Notes under the pieces: generated by a model
The model's database searches: none
What the model saw: only the letters and a program-made list of their open reading frames with translations
What the model was told of the DNA's origin: nothing
DNA from: Clostridiales bacterium
Lineage (GTDB): Bacteria > Bacillota > Clostridia > Saccharofermentanales > Saccharofermentanaceae
Length of the DNA stretch: 8,287 nt
Assembly (NCBI GenBank): GCA_003543635.1
Contig: DNAE01000003.1
Location: 549 to 8,835 of the forward strand
Direction: 5' to 3'
Translations under genes and position numbers: made by a program
Part shown: positions 1-5,939 of the stretch, piece after piece
Position numbering within the stretch: position 1 is the stretch's first letter
Layout: every line of letters begins with the position of its first letter

Positions 1-120
1 TCCGTTCCCGCACACGTTGAGATGATGGGTCTTATCGGAGCAGGTAACAACCCCATGGTAGGTATGACTGTTTCCACGGCTGTTTCCATCGAGGAAGCTG
101 CAAAGGCAGGCAAGTTCTGA
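1..120 (+). CDS. GGGtGRT-family protein, C-terminal end (5' truncated by window)
   Basis: The first 117 bases encode the last 39 residues of a protein that enters from the left and stops at TGA 118-120. The segment PAHVEMMGLIGAGNNPMVG, followed by a small-residue helix ending in EEAAKAGKF, matches the conserved C-terminus I recall for the GGGtGRT protein family, a group common in Clostridia and named after a glycine-rich motif that would lie upstream of this window. The biochemical function of the family is not established. My recollection, which I cannot check here, is that it often sits near NifU/SufU-like iron-sulfur scaffold genes; if so, the ferrous iron transporter nearby would be a suggestive neighbour. 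The gene converges with the lipoprotein gene and is closed by its own terminator. Family assignment rests on a short tail only. Confidence 0.8.
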   Translation, partial: SVPAHVEMMGLIGAGNNPMVGMTVSTAVSIEEAAKAGKF

Positions 121-147
121 TAAAGAACTGACAACCTGGATCAATTG

Positions 148-181
148 AATCCCGGGGCATCGACCCCGGGATTTTTTTTTT
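148..181 (+). terminator. Rho-independent terminator of the GGGtGRT gene
   Basis: A perfect 7-bp GC stem (CCCGGGG at 151-157, CCCCGGG at 164-170) encloses the 6-base loop CATCGA and is followed by A and a run of ten T (172-181). The stem can extend by A-T pairs between 148-150 and 171-173. It starts 27 bases after the TGA at 118-120. Read on the minus strand, the same hairpin lies just beyond the lipoprotein stop codon, but it is followed there by ATTCAATTGATCC, a poor U-tract, so it should work far better for the plus strand. Confidence 0.93.
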
Positions 182-199
182 CACATGGTGAAGGATCGA

Positions 200-2596
200 T
201 CATCCGCCCCGCTCGTTGATGTAAGTGGTCACGCGGTTATTGATGATGTTTATCACTTCGCTTAAGGATTTCTGTCCTTCGAAGTAGGGCTGGATCTCCT
301 CGTAGACGATTATCTCCACGGCGGGATCCAGGGCCGCGGTATCCTCGCAGGACTCGACCATTTCCCTGTAGATTTCGATCACACCGGGGTCAATGCTCCT
401 TTCGGGGAAGCCGAAGTTGCTGATCTCCGCCGGGGTATAGTTCGCGGCATAGTATTCCACGTTGTCGTTATACTTCTCGATGAGGTTTGCGGCGCATGTC
501 TCATAGGAACTTATCCTGACGGGGGTTCCGTCCGTAAAGTCACCGTAGTCGTTCTGGATCTCCTCGGAAAGGAGGGTGTTCATGAACGCGGCACAGGCGT
601 CGGGCTCTTGGGTCTGGGAAGAGATGGCAACGGAAGAGCGCATGGAAACCAGGGGACCCCTTCCGTCGGAGCTGGGGATGCCGAGGACTCTCTTATTTAC
701 CAATTCATCCTCGTATCTGGGGATCAGGGAGGAGAGGGTCATTCCGTAAACGAACTCAGCGTCTCCCAGGGGCTTGTTCGCGAAGTTGAATTCCCCGCCG
801 CCTTCCATGGTGCTGTTCAGGGTGTACTCGGCGAGGTCCTTAAAGGATTTCTTATTGTAGTTGACGGAGCCCCCGGACACGAATTCGTCGTTCATGGCGG
901 ACAGACATGTGGTGAAGAAATCCGTTTTGTCCATGAACAGGGGGTCAGTGCCGTTGCAGGGACCGGCAACGAAGTCTTCGTACTGGCTGAAGGTGAAGCC
1001 CTTCTGGTTATCCCCCACCTGGTCACTGTTAACGATTATGCCGTTGATACCGAAGGTCACGGGGCAGTGGTAGAGCTTGCCGTCCGATTCGGATGCATTC
1101 AATACATTCTCGAAAAGCCCCTCCGTATCCACATAGTCCGTGAGGTCCAAAAGGTAGTCCGGGCTATTCAACTGGTCAAAGTAGGAGGCGTCCAGGATCA
1201 TGTCGGGACCGTCACCCGCCATAAGGTCCACCATCAGCTGATAGGACAGTTCCGCCTCGGTGTTAAGGAGCATATTGTCGAGATCCTCCACCGTGTAGTC
1301 CAGAGGCTGGGAAAATACCGAATAGGAATCGTCCAGCATGATGTAGTAGTCGGGGTTCGTCTCGTTATAGGTGCATACCGCCTCGCAGAGACTGTAGTTA
1401 TATACATCCAGGGTGGAGGCCACCAGGACCGTCTTCCCCACGTTCGGATTCGTTTCCTGCTTATCGAGGATATAGACCATGGTCTCGATCTCGTTGCGGG
1501 CGAGATATGTGGAACCCATGAACCTGGATCCCGTGAGGATTATCTCATCGTCGGAATAGGAGACGATGGAAAGATTTCCCGCATCGTATCTGTTGATATT
1601 GCACCAGTCGAAGGAGAAGATCTCGCTCTTCTCCCCGGCGTCAAAGTCCAGCTGGTATATGCCGTCCGCGTTGATGGACAGGGCTCCCTCATTCTCCTGG
1701 TATTTAGCCGTGTCGAAGTCCTTGGCGAAGACGGAAGTATCCCCCAGGTATTCGGTGCACGTACGGGAATTATCGTCTATGAGATAGTAGGTATAGACCA
1801 CCCTGAATGCAGTGGCCGTGTAATCGATTTCCCCGGTAAAGGCGGAGATGATGAACTTGCCGTCACCGGCATATACAATGTTGGAGATGTCGTGAAAGGG
1901 AAGGCCCGGAAAGTATTCCCTCATATCGTAGGTGGAGGATAAGCCCTCGGGATCCGTTATGCGGAAAGCAAAGGAAGTAACATCGGAATCGTTTATCTTA
2001 TATGCGTCCACCGCGTATCCGCCATCGTATCGGGACATGGCGTAGGCCCCGGGCATTTCGTTTGCGGTATCTGTGGAATATGAGATCACGGAACCGTCGT
2101 TTATATCCATTACCATCTTGGCTCTCTCCTCGGTGACGCCCGCGTAGTTCGTGGAGTAGATATTGGCCTGATCCCCGGTAAGGGAGACGGCGTCTATGAA
2201 CTGCTTGGAATCGGATCCCGAGTTCTCGTTAAAGAGCTCTCCTATGTCGTACTTATCGATGAGATTACCTTCCATATCGTATTTCAGAAGGAAGTCGAAG
2301 TTGAAATCAAAGTAGCTGGCCGTTTCCCAGTCCGTGTCTTCCGGTGCCAGGTACATTCCCGTTGCCCGGAATAGTATCCGGTCGCCGACGGCTCCCACGT
2401 ACGTCAGGTCCTCGAAGTCCACATTCTCCGTGTCGTCGGTTATCTGAAACTTCCTGATGGAGTACCAGGGGGTGTCGGCGGATATCACGTCGTTACTTCC
2501 CCGGGGGGTGCTGCTCTTACTGCAGCCCGATGCAAAAGCCGTAAAAACGATAGCAAAAGCCACGGCCACGGATATGGCCTTCCTTGATCCTCTCAT
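200..2596 (-). CDS. Lipoprotein with N-terminal propeller-like region and C-terminal family 1 extracellular solute-binding domain
   Basis: The 798-residue product begins with a basic n-region, a hydrophobic segment (about residues 8-22) and ASGC with Cys25 as the likely lipidation site, so it should be anchored on the outside of the membrane. Residues 40-385 are Tyr/Asp-rich with recurring strand-turn patterns such as LLKYDMEGNLIDKY and VMDINDGSVISY, which suggest a beta-propeller-like sensor or scaffold region. From about residue 388 the protein resembles family 1 solute-binding proteins of ABC sugar/oligosaccharide importers: GDGPDMILDASYFDQL (461-476), GKLYHCPVTFGINGIIVNS (506-524) and a terminal helix with YFEGQKSLSEVINIINNRV. 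Family members are usually 420-450 residues, so the N-terminal half is an addition. Its ATG follows an AAGGGG ribosome binding site (2603-2608) and lies 21 bases after cdd, making it the last gene of the feoAB-cdd operon. No permease or ATPase gene is adjacent and the ligand is unknown. Confidence 0.8.
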   Translation of the reverse strand: MRGSRKAISVAVAFAIVFTAFASGCSKSSTPRGSNDVISADTPWYSIRKFQITDDTENVDFEDLTYVGAVGDRILFRATGMYLAPEDTDWETASYFDFNFDFLLKYDMEGNLIDKYDIGELFNENSGSDSKQFIDAVSLTGDQANIYSTNYAGVTEERAKMVMDINDGSVISYSTDTANEMPGAYAMSRYDGGYAVDAYKINDSDVTSFAFRITDPEGLSSTYDMREYFPGLPFHDISNIVYAGDGKFIISAFTGEIDYTATAFRVVYTYYLIDDNSRTCTEYLGDTSVFAKDFDTAKYQENEGALSINADGIYQLDFDAGEKSEIFSFDWCNINRYDAGNLSIVSYSDDEIILTGSRFMGSTYLARNEIETMVYILDKQETNPNVGKTVLVASTLDVYNYSLCEAVCTYNETNPDYYIMLDDSYSVFSQPLDYTVEDLDNMLLNTEAELSYQLMVDLMAGDGPDMILDASYFDQLNSPDYLLDLTDYVDTEGLFENVLNASESDGKLYHCPVTFGINGIIVNSDQVGDNQKGFTFSQYEDFVAGPCNGTDPLFMDKTDFFTTCLSAMNDEFVSGGSVNYNKKSFKDLAEYTLNSTMEGGGEFNFANKPLGDAEFVYGMTLSSLIPRYEDELVNKRVLGIPSSDGRGPLVSMRSSVAISSQTQEPDACAAFMNTLLSEEIQNDYGDFTDGTPVRISSYETCAANLIEKYNDNVEYYAANYTPAEISNFGFPERSIDPGVIEIYREMVESCEDTAALDPAVEIIVYEEIQPYFEGQKSLSEVINIINNRVTTYINERGG

Positions 2597-2617
2597 ATCT
2601 GTCCCCTTACCCTTTTA

Positions 2618-3001
2618 TCAGAGATCTTCGGGCCCGAAGGGTTCGGGGCAAAGCTCCCTGACTTTAAATGATCTCTTGTCCCCTTTTGTGGAGTAACAGA
2701 CTATAGTGTCGTCCTCCTCAAAGAATTCCGATATTACCTGTCTGCAAAGAAAGCAGGGCATTCCGATCCTTCCGGAACCCACCATCAGGTGCAGTTCCTT
2801 GAGGTCTCCCTTGCGGTACCCTTCAGACACCGCTTTAAATATGGACGATCTCTCGGCGCAGATCGTTGCACCGTAGGAGGCATTCTCGATATTGACCCCG
2901 GTATATTCCTTTCCGTCCTTCGTTATGACGACGGCACTTACCGGGTAATTCGAATAGGGGCTGTAACTGTTCTTAAGTCCGTCCTTGAGTTTTTGAAACA
3001 T
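2618..3001 (-). CDS. cdd: Cytidine deaminase
   Basis: This 127-residue protein has the length and motifs of the small homotetrameric cytidine deaminases, which convert cytidine and deoxycytidine to uridine and deoxyuridine in pyrimidine salvage in the cytoplasm. The nucleoside-binding motif NIENASYGATICAE is at 37-50. Cys48, Cys83 and Cys86 form the expected three-cysteine zinc site and Glu50 is the proton-shuttling residue. The second zinc motif reads MPCFLCRQV (81-89), where many relatives have PCGxCRQ, and the usual FPVGAA near the N-terminus is YPVSAV; both are conservative family variation as far as I can judge. An AGGAGG ribosome binding site (3010-3015) lies in the 15-base gap after feoAB, so cdd is almost surely translated from the feoAB transcript. 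Residues 118-127 are a short Pro/Glu-containing tail. Confidence 0.95.
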   Translation of the reverse strand: MFQKLKDGLKNSYSPYSNYPVSAVVITKDGKEYTGVNIENASYGATICAERSSIFKAVSEGYRKGDLKELHLMVGSGRIGMPCFLCRQVISEFFEEDDTIVCYSTKGDKRSFKVRELCPEPFGPEDL

Positions 3002-3016
3002 CGGGTCTTCCTCCTC

Positions 3017-5350
3017 TCAGAGAAGCGTCATTATAAGATACGTTATAAACGCCGCCAGATAGGCAACGATACACTGCCAGACCACCACTCCAAGAGCCCA
3101 CTTTCCGCCGAGCTCCCTTCTGATGGAGGCGATGGCGGCAACACAGGGTGTGTAGAGCAGGGAGAATACAAGTAACGATGCGGCAGAGGCGGTGGAAAGG
3201 ACTCCTGCCACATCCTGCCCGAAAAGGATCTCCAGGGTGGATACCACGCTCTCCTTGGCCATGAATCCGGAGATGAGAGCGGTGCAGATCCTCCAGTCTC
3301 CGAGTCCCACGGGCTTCATGACGGGGGCGAGGATACCCGCCAGCATGGCGAGGATACTGTCCTTGGAGTCGGTCACGTAGCTGAACCTGAAATCGAAGCT
3401 CTGGAGTATCCAGATGACTATGGTGGCCACCAGGATAACGGTGAAGGCCCTCTGGAGAAAATCCTTGGCCTTCTCCCACAGTAGCAGCAACACGTTCCTG
3501 GCTCCCGGGAGCCTGTAGTTGGGAAGTTCCATAACGAAGGGGACCGCTTCGCCCTTGAAGAGGGTCTTTCTGAAGAGCAGTGCCACCAGCACTCCCGCAA
3601 ACATACCCAGGACGTAAAGTCCCGTCATTATAAGTCCGCCCCTTCCGGGGAAGAAGGCATTAACGAAGAAGGCGTAAATGGGAAGCTTTGCGGTGCAGCT
3701 CATGAAGGGGGTGAGAAGGATGGTCATCTTCCTGTCCCTCTCGGAGGGAAGTGTCCTCGTGGCCATGACCGCGGGAACGGTGCATCCGAAACCTATGAGA
3801 AGGGGGACGATGGAGCGTCCCGATAATCCGATCTTACGAAGGAGCCTGTCCATGACGAAGGCGACCCTGGCGATATATCCCGAATCCTCCAGGAGGGAAA
3901 GAAAGAAGAACAGGGTCACGATGATGGGCAGGAAGGAAAGAACGCTTCCCACACCCGCGAATATCCCGTCCGTTACGAGGCTCTTGAGACCTTCGTTGAC
4001 GTTCATGGCGGTGAGGGCGGAGGAGGCGGCATCCGCCAGATGATCGATCCCTGCCTCCAGGAGTCCCTGGAAGAATGCTCCTATGACGTTGAAGGTCAGG
4101 AAGAAGACCAGCGCCATTATGAGGATGAAGGAGGGGATGGCGGTATATTTGCCTGTGAGCACCGTATCGATGCGTTCGCTCCGAAGTCTCTCCCGGGTCT
4201 CAGAGGGTTTCCTCACGGTGTTCCTGCAGACTTTATCTATATAGGAGAATCTCATGTCGGCGATGGCGGCACTGCGGTCCAGGCCCCTCTCCCGTTCCAT
4301 CTGACCCACGATGTGTTCGATGGCTTCCTTCTCGTTGTCGTCCAGCTTCAACTGTTCTATGACGAGGTTATCCCCCTCGATGATCTTATCGGCGGCAAAC
4401 CTGATGGGAAGGGAATTCTCCCGGGCGTGGTCCTCGATCAGGTGGGCGATGGAGTGAAGGCATCTGTGTACCGCTCCTCCGTTATCGCTCTCGTCGCAGA
4501 AATCCTGCCTCAGGGGCTTCTCCCTGTAATGGGCCACATGGATCATGTGGTCGATGAGCTCGTCGACGCCCTGGTTCTTCGCCGCAGAGATGGGTATAAC
4601 GGGAACACCCAGCATATACTCCATCTCGTTGATGTCGATGGTCGCGCCGTTGGCCCTCATCTCATCCATCATGTTGAGCGCCACGACCATGGGGATGTTC
4701 ATCTGCAGAAGCTGCATGGTGAGGTAGAGGTTACGTTCTATGTTGGTGGCATCCACGATGTTCACGATGGCGTGGGGCTTCTCCGTCAGGACATGGTTCC
4801 TGGAGACTATCTCCTCGCTGCTGTAAGGTGACATGGAGTAGATGCCGGGAAGGTCTGTTATGAGAGTATCCGGGTGTCCCTTGATCTTACCGTCCTTGCG
4901 GTCCACGGTGACTCCCGGGAAATTGCCCACGTGCTGGTTGGATCCCGTGAGCTGGTTAAAGAGGGTGGTCTTGCCGCTGTTCTGGTTACCCACCAGGGCG
5001 AATCTCAAGACGGTGCCCTCGGGAAGGGGATCTCCCGACCCCTTGGGATGGTACTTGCCTCCCTCGCCGAGTCCCGGATGCTCGGCTCTCATCTTATCCT
5101 TAGGGGGAAGGGCTTCATCTGCGCCCTCACATTGATCTATCTCGATCCTCTCGGCCTCCGCAAGGCGCAGTGTCAATTCATAACCGTGCACCTTGACTTC
5201 CATCGGGTCACCCATGGGGGCGAATTTCACCACCTCCACACGGGCGCCGGGTATTATGCCCATGTCCAGGAAGTGCTGTCTTAAAGCTCCCTCTCCGCCG
5301 ACGGTTTTTATGAGGCCGCATTGACCTTTTTGCAATTCTTTAAGTGTCAT
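3017..5350 (-). CDS. feoB: Fused FeoA-FeoB ferrous iron transporter
   Basis: This 777-residue inner-membrane Fe(II) importer carries its FeoA partner as an N-terminal domain. Residues 1-74 are an SH3-like FeoA domain (MTLKELQKGQCG at the start, LDMGIIPGARVEV at 28-40). A Gly/Pro-rich charged linker (about 75-113) leads to the FeoB GTPase: G1 GNQNSGKT (121-128), G2 region FPGVTVD with Thr148, G3 DLPG (166-169), G4 NMMD (226-229), G5 SAAK (255-258). A helical regulatory region follows to about 395, then the membrane part (401-777) with both gate repeats: FGCTVPAVMATRTL with Cys523 and SCTAKLPIY (551-559), then FMAKESVVSTLEIL (696-709) and LLYTPCVAAIASIRREL (731-747). The frame stays open another 107 codons upstream to 5671, but that stretch is antisense to the phosphoesterase gene and has no FeoA character, so ATG 5348-5350 was chosen. 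No FeoC gene is seen. It is first in the operon with cdd and the lipoprotein. Confidence 0.97.
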   Translation of the reverse strand: MTLKELQKGQCGLIKTVGGEGALRQHFLDMGIIPGARVEVVKFAPMGDPMEVKVHGYELTLRLAEAERIEIDQCEGADEALPPKDKMRAEHPGLGEGGKYHPKGSGDPLPEGTVLRFALVGNQNSGKTTLFNQLTGSNQHVGNFPGVTVDRKDGKIKGHPDTLITDLPGIYSMSPYSSEEIVSRNHVLTEKPHAIVNIVDATNIERNLYLTMQLLQMNIPMVVALNMMDEMRANGATIDINEMEYMLGVPVIPISAAKNQGVDELIDHMIHVAHYREKPLRQDFCDESDNGGAVHRCLHSIAHLIEDHARENSLPIRFAADKIIEGDNLVIEQLKLDDNEKEAIEHIVGQMERERGLDRSAAIADMRFSYIDKVCRNTVRKPSETRERLRSERIDTVLTGKYTAIPSFILIMALVFFLTFNVIGAFFQGLLEAGIDHLADAASSALTAMNVNEGLKSLVTDGIFAGVGSVLSFLPIIVTLFFFLSLLEDSGYIARVAFVMDRLLRKIGLSGRSIVPLLIGFGCTVPAVMATRTLPSERDRKMTILLTPFMSCTAKLPIYAFFVNAFFPGRGGLIMTGLYVLGMFAGVLVALLFRKTLFKGEAVPFVMELPNYRLPGARNVLLLLWEKAKDFLQRAFTVILVATIVIWILQSFDFRFSYVTDSKDSILAMLAGILAPVMKPVGLGDWRICTALISGFMAKESVVSTLEILFGQDVAGVLSTASAASLLVFSLLYTPCVAAIASIRRELGGKWALGVVVWQCIVAYLAAFITYLIMTLL

Positions 5351-5357
5351 CCACTTG

Positions 5358-5366
5358 ATTGTAGCA
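5358..5366 (-). promoter_or_regulatory. Putative extended -10 promoter element of the feoAB operon
   Basis: On the minus strand the sequence TGCTACAAT reads as an extended -10 (TGn plus TACAAT, hexamer at 5363-5358). Its last base lies 8 bases before the A of the feoAB ATG (5350), so initiation at the usual 6-8 base distance would produce an mRNA starting at or within a base or two of the start codon. No Shine-Dalgarno sequence lies before this ATG; the preceding bases are CAATCAAGTGG. No good -35 is visible, which an extended -10 tolerates. An alternative -10, TATTAT at 5380-5375 (minus), would give a leader of roughly 18 bases, still without a ribosome binding site. Confidence 0.5.
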
Positions 5367-5373
5367 CATGCTG

Positions 5374-5379
5374 TATAAT
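5374..5379 (+). promoter_or_regulatory. Putative -10 element (consensus TATAAT) of the phosphoesterase gene
   Basis: A perfect TATAAT lies 7 bases before the ATG at 5387, the distance at which transcription normally begins, so the predicted transcript would be leaderless or nearly so. There is no Shine-Dalgarno match between it and the start codon. The nearest -35-like sequence, TTGATT at 5355-5360, is only 13 bases upstream, too close for the usual 17-base spacing, so recognition may depend on the perfect -10 or on an activator. Confidence 0.5.
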
Positions 5380-5386
5380 ATGGATT

Positions 5387-5857
5387 ATGAAAAAATACTT
5401 TATTTGTTCCGACATACACGGCAGGCTCGAGATACTGAGATCCTGCCTCAGAAGGGAGAAAGACATCGACGGTGTGATCGTGGCGGGAGACCTGGAGGCG
5501 GATCGCTATGAGATCACGGATATCATCTACGATGCATTCCCCGGGGGGTGTACCGTACATATGGTGGCGGGAAACTGCGACTCCATCATGATGCCGGGAA
5601 ACGACGCCTTCGATGCCGGAGGAGGGCACAGGATATTTCTCACCCACGGTCACAGATACCGGGTGCCGCAAACGGATCTTCTATCCTACGCGGCGGAGTC
5701 GGAGGGCTGTGATATAGCCGTTTTCGGGCATACCCATGTGCAATTTGAGAAGCGGGAATTCGGGATATTGTTCTTGAATCCGGGAGCCATGAGAAACGGT
5801 CAGTATCTGGTCCTGGAAATTGCCGATAACGGTGAGATAAAGGCAGTATTCAAGTAA
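5387..5857 (+). CDS. YfcE/MJ0936-type metallophosphoesterase
   Basis: The 156-residue product is a small calcineurin-like phosphodiesterase with the full set of dimetal ligands in order: SDIHG with Asp9 and His11, GD with Asp35, GNCD with Asn63 and Asp65, THGH with His87, and GHTH with His115 and His117, followed by the family's NPGA motif (131-134). Relatives of this length (YfcE, YsnB, MJ0936) hydrolyse phosphodiesters in vitro with Mn or Ni, and their natural substrates are mostly unknown. Start choice: MKKYFICSDIHG begins exactly where family members begin. The frame is open upstream to 5321, but those 22 codons overlap the feoAB 5' end and look unlike the family. It is divergent from feoAB with 36 bases between the start codons, has no Shine-Dalgarno site, and is followed by an 82-base gap before the kinase operon. 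Confidence 0.93.
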   Translation: MKKYFICSDIHGRLEILRSCLRREKDIDGVIVAGDLEADRYEITDIIYDAFPGGCTVHMVAGNCDSIMMPGNDAFDAGGGHRIFLTHGHRYRVPQTDLLSYAAESEGCDIAVFGHTHVQFEKREFGILFLNPGAMRNGQYLVLEIADNGEIKAVFK

Positions 5858-5877
5858 GATTTTTCACCTTTTTTACA

Positions 5878-5906
5878 TTGTTTTGAATTCTTCCAGAGTA
5901 TAAAAT
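5878..5906 (+). promoter_or_regulatory. Putative promoter of the butyrate kinase-pta operon
   Basis: In the AT-rich gap between the phosphoesterase and kinase genes, TTGTTT (5878-5883) and TAAAAT (5901-5906) are separated by 17 bases, a standard housekeeping-sigma arrangement; the overlapping TATAAA at 5899-5904 would give 15. Transcription from about 5913 would give a leader of roughly 27 bases carrying a GAAGGA ribosome binding site (5925-5930), 9 bases before the kinase ATG. No terminator hairpin is visible between the two genes, so read-through from the phosphoesterase gene is also possible. Confidence 0.5.
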
Positions 5907-5939
5907 AACTCCGTAAATTTAAAAGAAGGACGATGTAAA

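Noticed and set aside
608..1942. Long plus-strand open frame (444 codons) opposite the lipoprotein gene
   Set aside because: It lies wholly antisense to the solute-binding protein, is Val/Gly/His-rich without recognisable motifs, and has no convincing ribosome binding site. It is the kind of shadow frame a biased-codon gene creates.
2618..3001. Loss of activity in cytidine deaminase because PCGxCRQ reads PCFLCRQ
   Set aside because: All three zinc cysteines and the catalytic Glu are present at the expected spacing, so the change looks like tolerated family variation.
5321..5386. 22-codon upstream extension of the phosphoesterase frame
   Set aside because: It overlaps the feoAB start region and contains the predicted promoter. 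Family members begin at the MKKYFICSDIHG position.
5351..5671. 107-codon upstream extension of the feoAB frame
   Set aside because: These codons are antisense to the phosphoesterase gene, and FeoA domains begin at MTLKEL-like sequence, so the start at 5350 is preferred.
5933..5938. ATGTAA start-stop between the ribosome binding site and the kinase ATG
   Set aside because: The ATG is only 2 bases from GAAGGA, too close for efficient initiation, while the kinase ATG at 5940 has a 9-base spacing. Probably chance in an A-rich leader.
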